Of a DNA stretch of 34,043 nt, positions 8,370 to 16,675 are shown piece after piece. Numbering within the stretch: the stretch's first letter is position 1; every line of letters starts with the position of its first letter. Source of the stretch: Lachnospiraceae bacterium (GTDB lineage: Bacteria > Bacillota > Clostridia > Lachnospirales > Lachnospiraceae); NCBI GenBank assembly GCA_017440045.1, contig JAFSIA010000043.1, forward strand, positions 1-34,043. Direction: 5' to 3'. Both the position numbers and the translations under genes were made by a program. The notes under the pieces are model-generated. The model was not told where the DNA came from, did no database searches, and saw only the letters and a list, made by a program, of their open reading frames with translations.

Positions 8370-9167
8370 CTACTTCTTTAAATGCTCTTCCATCATCTCT
8401 CTGGCCATCTCACTAAGCTTTACAGTTGTATTTTCTGCTACAACATCCTTGCCGATAACTCCGATGAAGTCTAAGTAAACATGTGTACGTCTAAAAGGCA
8501 TGTTTTTCATAATATGCTCTGTATTCTTTATAGTAGCAACAACAATATCGCACTCAGCCTTCTTTGCAATCTTAAAGGCTCCGTGCATAAATGGTAGCAT
8601 CTCATCACCAGTATTTCTTGTTCCCTCAGGATAGATTCCCATAGATGCCTTACCTTCTTTTACAATCTCACCGGCTCTTAGAATAGTCTTTGCACTATCC
8701 TTTACGTCACCTCTATTTAAGCTCAGGCAAAAACATGTGTGCATAAGCTTTGATATAACAGGAATCTTAAATAATTCCTTCTTTGCCACAAATCCCATAT
8801 TATATTTTTTCAAGATAGCCATAGTAATAAGTGGATCCATTGCACCTCTGTGGTTACCTACAAGAAGAAATTTCTCTTTTGGAAGATTTTCCATTCCTGT
8901 AATATGCATCTTAATACGCAAAAACCACATAACAATGTTCATAATACCATTTGCATAAAATCTGCATATAGGATTGTGCTTTTCCCACTGCTTATCCAAA
9001 TCGATAAATGCTGCACAAATTGAACAGCCTAAGACCCATACAAGTAAAATCGCTACAAACAATACTACAAATGCAATAGGAATAGCCCATACAGCTTCAT
9101 ATATTCCTAAAATAAAACCAACTACAGTTAAAATGGCTGATATCAGCCCTATGCCTTTAATTAACAT
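8370..9167 (-). CDS. 1-acyl-sn-glycerol-3-phosphate acyltransferase, PlsC family
   Basis: A 265-residue membrane-bound acyltransferase that should add the second acyl chain to lysophosphatidic acid. Two hydrophobic N-terminal segments (about 5-50) are followed by the catalytic HX4D motif NHRGAMDP (about 108-115) and the substrate-binding YPEGTRN motif (about 178). The ending is basic. AAAGGAG precedes the start, 12 nt after the zinc-ribbon gene. The two DegV genes after it fit a fatty-acid activation and incorporation route. PlsC-like enzymes with other acceptors exist, so the exact substrate is not certain. Confidence 0.88.
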   Translation of the reverse strand: MLIKGIGLISAILTVVGFILGIYEAVWAIPIAFVVLFVAILLVWVLGCSICAAFIDLDKQWEKHNPICRFYANGIMNIVMWFLRIKMHITGMENLPKEKFLLVGNHRGAMDPLITMAILKKYNMGFVAKKELFKIPVISKLMHTCFCLSLNRGDVKDSAKTILRAGEIVKEGKASMGIYPEGTRNTGDEMLPFMHGAFKIAKKAECDIVVATIKNTEHIMKNMPFRRTHVYLDFIGVIGKDVVAENTTVKLSEMAREMMEEHLKK

Positions 9168-9179
9168 ATTGTCTCCTTT

Positions 9180-9533
9180 TTATGCCTCATCCTTCAATGC
9201 TGCTCCACACTTGCCACAATAACTCATATCGTTGGCACATTTTTCTCCACAGCTTGGGCATATAACCTTTGTATTTTTCTTTCCCGCCTTAAGCTCATCA
9301 ATTTTTGCCCTGGCTTCAACTATGGCATCGTATCTTTCTATAATCTCCGGGCATTTTAGTTCCTCATCATTATCAAGCTTAATGACTGCAAGATTTCCTA
9401 TTTCTTTTGTAAGTGTTTTTATCTTTAGCTGCTGTTCAGCCACTTTACTCTCTACCTTACAGGTATCAACACCCTTTTTCATCAACTTGGCAGCATCTGC
9501 CATCTTAGCATTAAAACTTTCTGTGAAACTCAT
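9180..9533 (-). CDS. zinc-ribbon domain protein, first gene of the plsC-degV cluster
   Basis: A 117-residue cytoplasmic protein. Residues 1-85 are predicted to be mostly helical and probably coiled-coil (heptad-like, rich in Lys, Glu and Ala). The C-terminus holds a zinc ribbon with two CxxC knuckles (CPSCGEKC and CGKCGAAL). AAGGAGG precedes the start and the next gene begins 12 nt later. Function is unknown; such proteins are common in Clostridia and often annotated only by the ribbon. No link to lipid metabolism is known apart from location. Confidence 0.8.
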   Translation of the reverse strand: MSFTESFNAKMADAAKLMKKGVDTCKVESKVAEQQLKIKTLTKEIGNLAVIKLDNDEELKCPEIIERYDAIVEARAKIDELKAGKKNTKVICPSCGEKCANDMSYCGKCGAALKDEA

Positions 9534-9679
9534 ATTAATATCCTCCTTTTAATTTATGTTCAATCCGACTATATATTATATATGTTTGTAAGATATCAAT
9601 TTTTTGTTTATGAAATGTTAATGCAATCTCTCCTATATAATAAAACTTTTTCACGTAGTTTTCAATACTATTTTACTTT

Positions 9680-10138
9680 CTAGTACTTCTCAATCTGTGT
9701 TTCCACTAATTTTTCCCCATTATACTTTAATTTCAGGGAAAAAAATCCCTCATATTCATCTAAAAGTTTTAAAAAAATCTTATCTCCCTCCCAAAGATTT
9801 AAGTGAAACAACTGCTTCTTAGGGACCCATACAAGCTCTCCCTCATCACATTCTGTTACCTCTCCCTCATACTCTGTGGCAGTGAAAAGATGCATATATT
9901 CATCCTCCCACTTATCTGAAACAAATGATACAATTCCCCTAAATCTGTATTTTGTAAGCTTAAGTCCAGTTTCCTCCCATACCTCTCTCAAAAGACATTC
10001 CTCCGGAGTCTCACCTTCCATAAACTTTCCACCTACACCTATCCACTTATCCTTGTTGGCATCCACTTCTTTTTTCACACGATGTAGCATTAAATAACTA
10101 TCATTTTTTTCTATGTAGCATAACGTTGTCAGTTTCAT
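9680..10138 (-). CDS. Nudix hydrolase (MutT/8-oxo-dGTPase-like)
   Basis: A 152-residue Nudix hydrolase, which cleaves nucleoside-diphosphate-linked substrates. The full Nudix box is visible (GX5EX7REVWEETGL, about residues 37-59), placed as in bacterial 8-oxo-dGTP diphosphatases. The C-terminal half has WVPKKQLFHLNLWEGD, common in the MutT/YtkD-type group in Firmicutes. It stands alone between two intergenic gaps of 146 and 116 nt. Substrate choice is not determinable from the motif. Confidence 0.88.
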   Translation of the reverse strand: MKLTTLCYIEKNDSYLMLHRVKKEVDANKDKWIGVGGKFMEGETPEECLLREVWEETGLKLTKYRFRGIVSFVSDKWEDEYMHLFTATEYEGEVTECDEGELVWVPKKQLFHLNLWEGDKIFLKLLDEYEGFFSLKLKYNGEKLVETQIEKY

Positions 10139-10254
10139 TTTTTCTCCTTTTCACTAACTTTTCACAAATCTATCATTCCATCTTTTATCATTATAATGTA
10201 AAATTAGTAAAGAATAAAGATAAATAATGGCAATATGCTTGAAAGGAGCTTTTT

Positions 10255-11142
10255 ATGTTTCGAAAGAAATATTTATGGGCAGTGATTTATTCAGTCATAT
10301 TAACTGCCTTTACTACATACGCACTTCTAGATACTTTCGTTATCAAAAAGGTCGAAGCGGAAGTGGTCGATAATCTTGGTGAATCACCTGAGCTTGACCC
10401 AGACGAGATACAAATCACAGAGAACAGTTATAGAGACAACAATATTTCTATAACTATAACTGAGTACTATGAATATGATACAGCTATTTATGTTGCAGAT
10501 ATCAAATTATCTTCTCCTAATTTGCTAAAAACTGCTCTTGCAGAAAATGCATATGGACGTAATGTAACTGAAAAAACATCAGAAATTGCCGAACGTGTAG
10601 GTGCTATTCTCTCTATAAATGGCGATTTCTACGGAGCAAGAGAACAGGGTTATGTTATACGAAACGGAGTTTTATACAGAGATGATGGCGGCAGAAATCG
10701 CGAAGACTTAGTTATATATGAAGATGGCAGCTTCGGCATAATAAATGAATCTGATATCTCTGCAAAAGAACTTTTAGACAATGGTGCTGCGCAGGTTTTA
10801 TCCTTCGGTCCTGCTCTCATTGAAAATAATGAAATGGTTGTCGATAGAAATAGTGCTGTCGACAAGGAGCTTGCCAGCAATCCAAGATGTGCTATTGGCA
10901 TTATCGATGAAGGTCATTATATTTTTATGGTATCTGACGGACGTACCAATGAAAGTGAAGGCCTTTCTCTCTACGAAATGGCCCAATTTATGACTTCCCT
11001 AGGCGTTGAAACTGCCTATAACCTTGATGGTGGCGGTTCTGCAACTATGGTATTTAATGGTAAAGTTATCAACAAACCTACATCTAACGGCAAAACATTT
11101 AAGGAAAGGAGTGTAAGTGACATTGTTTGCATCGGATATTAG
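10255..11142 (+). CDS. exported phosphodiester glycosidase family protein (NAGPA domain)
   Basis: A 295-residue protein with an N-terminal signal anchor (about 5-28) and an extracellular NAGPA/DUF2233 domain (about 60-295). Recognisable features are SINGDFYGAREQGYVIRNGVLYRD, a central FGPALI, and the C-terminal NLDGGGSATMVFNGKVINKP motif typical of the family. Members in other bacteria act on cell-surface or exopolysaccharide sugars. GAAAGGAG precedes the start. Its last 26 nt overlap the next gene, so the two are probably co-translated. Exact substrate unknown. Confidence 0.88.
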   Translation: MFRKKYLWAVIYSVILTAFTTYALLDTFVIKKVEAEVVDNLGESPELDPDEIQITENSYRDNNISITITEYYEYDTAIYVADIKLSSPNLLKTALAENAYGRNVTEKTSEIAERVGAILSINGDFYGAREQGYVIRNGVLYRDDGGRNREDLVIYEDGSFGIINESDISAKELLDNGAAQVLSFGPALIENNEMVVDRNSAVDKELASNPRCAIGIIDEGHYIFMVSDGRTNESEGLSLYEMAQFMTSLGVETAYNLDGGGSATMVFNGKVINKPTSNGKTFKERSVSDIVCIGY

Positions 11143-11554
11143 TAATGATAGAAAAAGTTGTATAAAAACAGGTCTGATATATTTAATTGTATCAATATTT
11201 GTGGCTGTCTTTGGCGCTATTTATGAGCTTTTTAGCCACGGCGTATACTCTTACTTTATGATATATGCCTTCTCTTTTCCACTTATAGGTGGTCTCCTTC
11301 CTTTTTTCCTTCTGTCTTTTTCTTCTATAAGAAAGCCAGGACGCATAGGAACTAATCTATACCACTCCGGCATAGCAACACTTACCATAGGAAGTATATT
11401 CGAGGGTATCATAGCTATCTATGGCACCACCAGCTTTCTTTCCATTTTCTATTGGATTGCAGGCTCTGCACTTGCTGCAATTGGACTAATTTGTTATATC
11501 ATCTCTCTTTTATTAAAAAGAGATGACACGCCTGTTCCAACTGAGATATCTTAA
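11117..11554 (+). CDS. small four-helix membrane protein
   Basis: A 145-residue protein with about four membrane helices (around 16-36, 43-66, 83-102 and 108-133) and a short polar tail. It starts at a GTG with AAAGGAG 5 nt upstream, both inside the glycosidase gene, giving a 26-nt overlap and suggesting a functional pair. Its 3' end overlaps the end of the convergent gene by 4 nt. No family is recognised. Confidence 0.75.
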   Translation: MTLFASDISNDRKSCIKTGLIYLIVSIFVAVFGAIYELFSHGVYSYFMIYAFSFPLIGGLLPFFLLSFSSIRKPGRIGTNLYHSGIATLTIGSIFEGIIAIYGTTSFLSIFYWIAGSALAAIGLICYIISLLLKRDDTPVPTEIS

Positions 11555-12216
11555 AAGCTTACAGCTATAATTTTTTGAACTGTGAATGTTACTGCAATAA
11601 CTATTGCCGCAATTAACAAATTGGTTGTTACTAAAACTTCCGTAAGAAAAATTGTTGGCAAAATAATAATCGCCATAACTACAGTTATCCCAAGCCACAT
11701 TAGGAACGTATTCATACGCCTTTGTGGCTTTTCTTCTTTAGATAACACTGTTCTACAAATAATACGCACCGTAAGATTAGCAACAATAACTATAAGAACA
11801 GCTGTTATAACTTCACCTAATCTTAGCGAATAAGTAAACTCTTTATCATCAGATGCTATTGCCAGTATAAAACCTTTTAGAACTGACATTGCACCTAATA
11901 TCCACACTATATTTAACGATATGGACACCGCCTCCAATACTCTCTGAAAAGCTGTTCTTTTCGGCATTTTTGCAATGTATTCATCACATATTTCCCTGCT
12001 TGATTTTCCATATAATATTTCTATAGTTATACCTTGGTCAGCACATTGTATAAACTTATCTATTAACTCTGAGCGGATAAGCTCCTGATTGTACTCTGAG
12101 ATATTTGCCCATCTTATATAGACAATCATATCTGTCAGAGACTCCATATATTCTTCTGGGACAGCCTTCTCCTTCTCTTCATTTATCTTTTGCAAATGTT
12201 TTACTTCCCTATTCAT
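11551..12216 (-). CDS. uncharacterised membrane protein with N-terminal cytoplasmic domain
   Basis: A 221-residue protein. The first 90 residues are polar and probably helical (MESLTDMIVYIRWANISEYNQ is too long to be a known motif, but the block resembles cytoplasmic regulatory heads such as HAAS/DUF1048; this is only an impression). Four membrane helices follow (about 98-118, 130-150, 168-190 and 194-214). GGGAGGAAG precedes the start. It is monocistronic and divergent from pnuC. I cannot assign a function. Confidence 0.7.
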   Translation of the reverse strand: MNREVKHLQKINEEKEKAVPEEYMESLTDMIVYIRWANISEYNQELIRSELIDKFIQCADQGITIEILYGKSSREICDEYIAKMPKRTAFQRVLEAVSISLNIVWILGAMSVLKGFILAIASDDKEFTYSLRLGEVITAVLIVIVANLTVRIICRTVLSKEEKPQRRMNTFLMWLGITVVMAIIILPTIFLTEVLVTTNLLIAAIVIAVTFTVQKIIAVSF

Positions 12217-12233
12217 AAACTTCCTCCCTCATA

Positions 12234-12262
12234 TTGAAATAATTACATAATTATGTTATTAT
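12234..12262 (+). promoter_or_regulatory. promoter of the pnuC leader
   Basis: A -35 TTGAAA (12234-12239) and a -10 TATTAT (12257-12262) with a 17-bp spacer. Transcription would start about 12268-12270, placing the structured leader at the very 5' end of the RNA. Confidence 0.65.
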
Positions 12263-12275
12263 AAAGCAAATTTAA

Positions 12276-12324
12276 ACGCGTTAGCGTGTAGCTGCCACCG
12301 GGTAGCAGGATGTAATAGTATCCT
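12276..12324 (+). promoter_or_regulatory. pnuC leader aptamer candidate (possible NAD+-II riboswitch)
   Basis: Two short hairpins, ACGC/GCGT (12276-12287) and GCTGCC/GGTAGC (12291-12306, one G-T pair), are followed by AGGAT (12307-12311), which can pair with ATCCT (12320-12324). ATCCT is also the 5' edge of the terminator at 12320-12364, so this third helix is an anti-terminator. The compact two-hairpin leader upstream of a PnuC gene suggests the NAD+-sensing pnuC-motif class, but I assign it from position and general shape only. Another ligand or an unnamed class remains possible. Confidence 0.5.
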
Positions 12325-12372
12325 ATAACATATCGTTAGGTCTTTGAAGATATGTTTATAGGATGCTTTTTT
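12320..12372 (+). terminator. intrinsic terminator in the pnuC leader
   Basis: A 15-bp stem with one bulged T (12320-12334 with 12349-12364) and a 14-nt loop, followed by six T (12367-12372). It lies 28 nt upstream of the pnuC start, so full termination would silence the gene. Confidence 0.9.
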
Positions 12373-12400
12373 ATCTTTTGTGCATAAGGAGTTGTATCAT

Positions 12401-13087
12401 ATGAAAATTATTGAATGTTTTAAAAGTTTAACAAAGTTTGAATATATCTTGTGGATTTGTTCTTTAATATCTGTAACAAGTTGCTTTATGCTGGCTCCCG
12501 ATAAAGATTATCTTACTCTTATAGCATGTCTTATTGGTGTTACGGCTTTGATATTTGTAGCAAAAGGCTTTGTGCTGGGTCAAATCCTAACCGTAGTTTT
12601 CGCAGTATTTTACGGCATATTATCTTTCTATTTTGAGTACTATGGAGAAATGATTACATATCTTTGTATGACTTCTCCTATTGCCATAATGTCCGTAATC
12701 ACATGGATGAGACACCCATACGAAGGTTCCAACGAGGTTGCCATCAAGCATATGAGTAAAAAAAACATTACCATAATGATTATATTAACAATATTAACAA
12801 CTTATGCCTTTTATTTTATATTAGGTGCACTGGGTACCGCCAATTTAATAATTAGCACCATTTCTGTCACCACAAGCTTTTTAGCTTCGTATCTGACTCT
12901 TATGAGAAACCCTTATTATGCTGTTGCTTACGGCGCAAATGATATTGTATTAATTATCTTGTGGGTATTGGCATCTATTGAAGATATTGCTTACTTACCT
13001 ATGGTTGCATGTTTCGTAGTATTTTTTGTAAATGACGGATACGGTTTTATAAATTGGCAACGAATGAAACGCCGTCAAAACAGCTAA
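12401..13087 (+). CDS. pnuC: nicotinamide riboside transporter PnuC
   Basis: A 228-residue membrane protein of the PnuC family, which takes up nicotinamide riboside (or related pyridine precursors) by facilitated diffusion for NAD synthesis. About seven membrane helices are visible, with family-type blocks FYGILSFYFEYYGE, WMRHPY and the C-terminal NDGYGFINWQRMKRR. The ATG at 12401 with AAGGAG 9 nt upstream is preferred over an upstream GTG at 12380 that precedes this ribosome binding site. Expression is probably gated by the leader terminator. Related PnuT/PnuX carriers use thiamine or riboflavin, but the leader shows no TPP or FMN signature. Confidence 0.85.
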   Translation: MKIIECFKSLTKFEYILWICSLISVTSCFMLAPDKDYLTLIACLIGVTALIFVAKGFVLGQILTVVFAVFYGILSFYFEYYGEMITYLCMTSPIAIMSVITWMRHPYEGSNEVAIKHMSKKNITIMIILTILTTYAFYFILGALGTANLIISTISVTTSFLASYLTLMRNPYYAVAYGANDIVLIILWVLASIEDIAYLPMVACFVVFFVNDGYGFINWQRMKRRQNS

Positions 13088-14061
13088 CCCCTCATCATAA
13101 GAACCTGCTGTCCCCTGACTAATTCGTGGCTGATAAGCTGACTTCCATCTATATTTTCCCTATGCATATCTATGGCTGTTATTTGACTGTTGCCATAGGT
13201 GGTATAGTAATAGATACCCTTATCTGTATTGCAGCAGGATGTATATAACGTAATCTCATATTTCTCATCTTCTACTACAGTACATCCTCTTGTCTGAGAC
13301 ACCTGTGACATTATGTGAAAAAACTGACTAATACTGTCACATTCTGACTTTTCTGATACAGAATTATATTTCGTAAATACTGCCCTCACAAATCTGGACA
13401 TTGATGACAGGTCTCCCGGCAATCCAATGGCGCCCATTCCGTAGCTATATGGTTTTAAATCCAATCTGTCAGAGAAATTATTTACCGGCTCTTTACTGCT
13501 TAAATTCATATAGTTATTTAAATTAAGTAACTGCATATCAAATGTGGGATTGTTAGTCAGAACCCCCACGGAATTATCATATATTCTTATACCTTCTTTT
13601 AATGGTTCGATGGTTATGGACTCTGTTTTATCTGATATTATCCAATGAAGGGGCGATAACTTAAAATCCTGATTAAACGGCATATCGATGATATTAATAT
13701 TAGAAAGCTTATTTCTCGCCTCCTCAACTGTTGCACATTGGCATAATATCCATGGGATAAATTCAAATGGCGGAACATTATCCTTATCCGTAACCTCATT
13801 TTCATAATGAGCATTATCCGGAAAGTTTAATCCCGCCATACTTAAGCCTTTTTCATTTGTACCGTCATAATATAATGGATAATTGTCTGATATTACCGCC
13901 ATGCCAATTATGGCGTAATGATTATCTATATTCTGACATTTTCTAAATTTAAATGGATAATTGCGTGGTGTGACAACTACCTTTTCTCCATAAGATTCTA
14001 TCCAGTCAAGTGTTCTTCCAAAATAGTTATCTTTAGTAGAAAAAGTAATCGCTGTACACAT
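13084..14061 (-). CDS. bsh: choloylglycine hydrolase family protein (bile salt hydrolase-like)
   Basis: A 325-residue N-terminal-nucleophile hydrolase. Removal of Met1 exposes Cys2, the nucleophile. Other catalytic positions of bile salt hydrolases are matched: Arg16 and Asp19 in GRTLDW, Asn79 in GLNFP, Asn171 in NNP, and Arg223 in SRFVRA. The N-terminal SYGEKVVVTPRNYPF block is typical of bile salt hydrolases, favouring deconjugation of bile acids over penicillin V acylase. The start at 14061 puts Cys at position 2 and has GGAGG 7 nt upstream; the longer upstream frame would bury it. It follows the pyruvate kinase stop by 22 nt in the same direction. Its 3' end overlaps that of pnuC by 4 nt. 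Confidence 0.87.
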   Translation of the reverse strand: MCTAITFSTKDNYFGRTLDWIESYGEKVVVTPRNYPFKFRKCQNIDNHYAIIGMAVISDNYPLYYDGTNEKGLSMAGLNFPDNAHYENEVTDKDNVPPFEFIPWILCQCATVEEARNKLSNINIIDMPFNQDFKLSPLHWIISDKTESITIEPLKEGIRIYDNSVGVLTNNPTFDMQLLNLNNYMNLSSKEPVNNFSDRLDLKPYSYGMGAIGLPGDLSSMSRFVRAVFTKYNSVSEKSECDSISQFFHIMSQVSQTRGCTVVEDEKYEITLYTSCCNTDKGIYYYTTYGNSQITAIDMHRENIDGSQLISHELVRGQQVLMMRG

Positions 14062-14083
14062 ACACAAGCCTCCATTTTCCACA

Positions 14084-15502
14084 TTAGTCCACAACGTGAA
14101 CCTTAAGCATATTTGTTGTTCCTGAAACTCCCATTGGCACTCCTGATGTAATAACAACAAGCTGACCAATATCAAGAAGCTCCTGTCTCTTTGCCATCTC
14201 AACAGCATGCTCAAACAGTCCAAACACATCCATCTTTTCCTTTAAAAGAACTGGATTTACACCCCAGGATAAATTAAGCTGTCTGCACACCTTTTCCTCT
14301 GTGCTTCCTCCTATAATCATACAATCCGGACGATATCTTGATATCATTCTCGCTGATGTACCTGACTTTGTCACAGTTATAATAGCGCTTGCACCTAAGT
14401 CATAGGCTGTAGTGCATGTTGCATGACAAATAGCGTCTGTAGTATCAGGGCTCTTTTTCTTTTCTGTGTTAAAGAATCTTCCCTTATAATTTATATCCTG
14501 CTCTGTTCTCTCTGCAATCTTAACCATTGTCTTAACAGCCTCCACCGGGAACTGTCCTGCAGCAGTCTCACCAGACAGCATAATGGCGCTTGTACCATCA
14601 TAAATGGCATTGGCAATATCTGTCGCTTCTGCTCTTGTAGGTCTAGGATTGTGAATCATAGACTCAAGCATCTGTGTAGCTGTTATAACAAGCTTACCTG
14701 CATCTAACACTTTTCTAATAATAATCTTCTGGACAATAGGCACCTCCTCAACCGGAAGCTCTACACCCATATCACCTCTGGCAATCATTATACCATCAGA
14801 AGCTTCTATAATCTCATCAATATTATCAACACCTTCTCTGTTCTCTATCTTTGATATAATATTGATACCTCGTCCACCATTATCGTCCAAAAGCTTTCTA
14901 ATCTCTTTAACATCCTCAGCTGAGCGAACAAATGATGCTGCAATAAAATCTACATCATGCTCTATACCAAAGAGAATATCCTCTCTGTCCTTATCACTAA
15001 TATACGGCATATTAATGTGAACATCAGGCACATTTACACCTTTATGATTGCCTACAACGCCTTCATTTTTTACAATACAATGAATATTCTTACCCTCTAT
15101 AGCTGTAACCTCCATTCCAACAAGTCCATCATCTATAAGGATTGCTGTACCCGGCTTTACCTCTTTGTAGAGCTCATCATATGTAATGCTTACACCTTTT
15201 TCTGTTCCCTCTATATCATCACAAGAAAGAATAAACTCCTGTCCTGCTTCCAGCTTAACCTTGCCCGCTGTAAAATTCTTTGTTCTAATCTCCGGTCCCT
15301 TTGTATCTAACAAAACAGAAATGTGCTTTCTATATTTTTTTCTTAACTCTACCACATGCTCAAGTCTTCTCGCATGCTCCTCGTATGTGCTGTGGGAAAA
15401 GTTCATTCTAGCCGTATTCATACCAGCTTCAATTAATTTCTCAAGTATTCCTTCTTTGTCCGTTGCTGGACCCAATGTACATATAATTTTAGTCTTTCTC
15501 AT
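14084..15502 (-). CDS. pyk: pyruvate kinase
   Basis: A 472-residue glycolytic enzyme converting phosphoenolpyruvate and ADP to pyruvate and ATP. Motifs include KIICTLGPA with NTARMNFSH at the N-terminus, LLDTKGPEIRT, IISKIENREGVDNIDEI (catalytic Lys), IMIARGDMGVE and TATQMLESM. The C-terminal allosteric domain is present (about 345-472) and there is no extra phosphotransferase domain, as in the shorter enzyme type. AAGGAG precedes the start. It likely heads a transcript that includes the bile-salt-hydrolase-like gene. Confidence 0.97.
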   Translation of the reverse strand: MRKTKIICTLGPATDKEGILEKLIEAGMNTARMNFSHSTYEEHARRLEHVVELRKKYRKHISVLLDTKGPEIRTKNFTAGKVKLEAGQEFILSCDDIEGTEKGVSITYDELYKEVKPGTAILIDDGLVGMEVTAIEGKNIHCIVKNEGVVGNHKGVNVPDVHINMPYISDKDREDILFGIEHDVDFIAASFVRSAEDVKEIRKLLDDNGGRGINIISKIENREGVDNIDEIIEASDGIMIARGDMGVELPVEEVPIVQKIIIRKVLDAGKLVITATQMLESMIHNPRPTRAEATDIANAIYDGTSAIMLSGETAAGQFPVEAVKTMVKIAERTEQDINYKGRFFNTEKKKSPDTTDAICHATCTTAYDLGASAIITVTKSGTSARMISRYRPDCMIIGGSTEEKVCRQLNLSWGVNPVLLKEKMDVFGLFEHAVEMAKRQELLDIGQLVVITSGVPMGVSGTTNMLKVHVVD

Positions 15503-15712
15503 AGTAGCCTACTCCTTATAAATCCCATCTCTATTATAATTATCCAATAAATCTTTTATCATTATACTACATATTTATATATTTTTATACTTTTTGCAAA
15601 TTTTATATTTTTTCTTCTTCACAGGCATAACTTCACCATTAAACCTACATACTATTTTAACAGTATTTTCTTTAATGTGATACTTGAAAAATATGTAAAA
15701 AGGAGTAAAAAT

Positions 15713-16675
15713 ATGTCACCTAAAACTACAAATATTAATACAAGAAAAGCTGTTATGATTGGCTGTGGCTTCGTTGGCTCTGCATCTGTTTTCAGCCTTA
15801 TGGAAAGTGGACTTTTTTCAGAAATCGTCCTTATTGATGCTGACCAAACAAAAGCAGAAGGTGAAGCCATGGATATTAGTCACGGTATTCCCCTTGGAAA
15901 ACCAATGCAAATATATGCAGGAACTTATGACGACATAACAGATGCAGAAATAATAATTATTACTGCCGGCGCCAATCAGAAGCCCGGCGAGACAAGACTC
16001 GATCTCGTTCATAAAAATGTAGCTATCTACAAACAAATAATTCCTGAAATCTCTAAAAGAAACTTTAACGGTATTATAATTGTAGTAACTAATCCTGTAG
16101 ATATTTTGACATATGTAGCTGTAAAGCTGTCTGGCTTACCTGAAAACAGAGTTATCGGCTCCGGAACTGTTCTTGACACAGCAAGACTTAAATACGAAAT
16201 CAGCAAATTATTACATGTTGATAGTCGAAGCGTTCACGCATTTATCATCGGTGAGCACGGCGACAGTGAGATAGCTGTATTTAGTAGTGCGAATATATCC
16301 GGTATTCCTATAAGTGATTTTTATGAAATGAGAGGCCATAAAGACCCTGATGATAATATGGATGAAACTGCTGAAACAGTTAAGAATAGCGCATATGAAA
16401 TTATAAAAAGAAAGCATGCCACTTATTATGGCATTGCTGCTTCTGTAAGGCGTATCTGCGAGGTTATTTTACGTGACGAAAAATCTATTTTGCCAGTATC
16501 TAACGTAATGCACGGCGAATACGGCATAGATGATGTAGCACTAAGTTTCCCTGCCATCGTAGGCAAAGACGGTATAGAGACTAAGGTTCCTATTTCTCTT
16601 GATAAAGAAGAAATCGACGAACTGATAAGCTCGTCGAATCTCCTTAAGGATATCTTAAAAGATATTGATATTTAG
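15713..16675 (+). CDS. ldh: L-lactate dehydrogenase
   Basis: A 320-residue NAD-dependent enzyme interconverting pyruvate and L-lactate. Visible are the Rossmann motif GCGFVGS (18-24), acidic NAD-binding residues in LIDAD (40-44), and the substrate loop with Gln89 and Arg95 (ANQKPGETRL). Gln at 89 marks lactate rather than malate dehydrogenase. The active-site His182 lies in GEHGDSE. The start at 15713 follows AAAAGGAG, which rules out the longer frame from 15677. A possible promoter (TTAACA, 16-17 bp, GATACT) lies around 15657-15684. It is divergent from pyk. Confidence 0.96.
   Translation: MSPKTTNINTRKAVMIGCGFVGSASVFSLMESGLFSEIVLIDADQTKAEGEAMDISHGIPLGKPMQIYAGTYDDITDAEIIIITAGANQKPGETRLDLVHKNVAIYKQIIPEISKRNFNGIIIVVTNPVDILTYVAVKLSGLPENRVIGSGTVLDTARLKYEISKLLHVDSRSVHAFIIGEHGDSEIAVFSSANISGIPISDFYEMRGHKDPDDNMDETAETVKNSAYEIIKRKHATYYGIAASVRRICEVILRDEKSILPVSNVMHGEYGIDDVALSFPAIVGKDGIETKVPISLDKEEIDELISSSNLLKDILKDIDI

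Noticed and set aside
12380-12400. Upstream GTG start for pnuC
   Set aside because: The good ribosome binding site lies after it and matches the ATG at 12401.
14062-14229. N-terminal extension of the bile-salt-hydrolase frame
   Set aside because: It lies within the 3' end of pyk, lacks a ribosome binding site, and would bury the catalytic Cys that must be residue 2.
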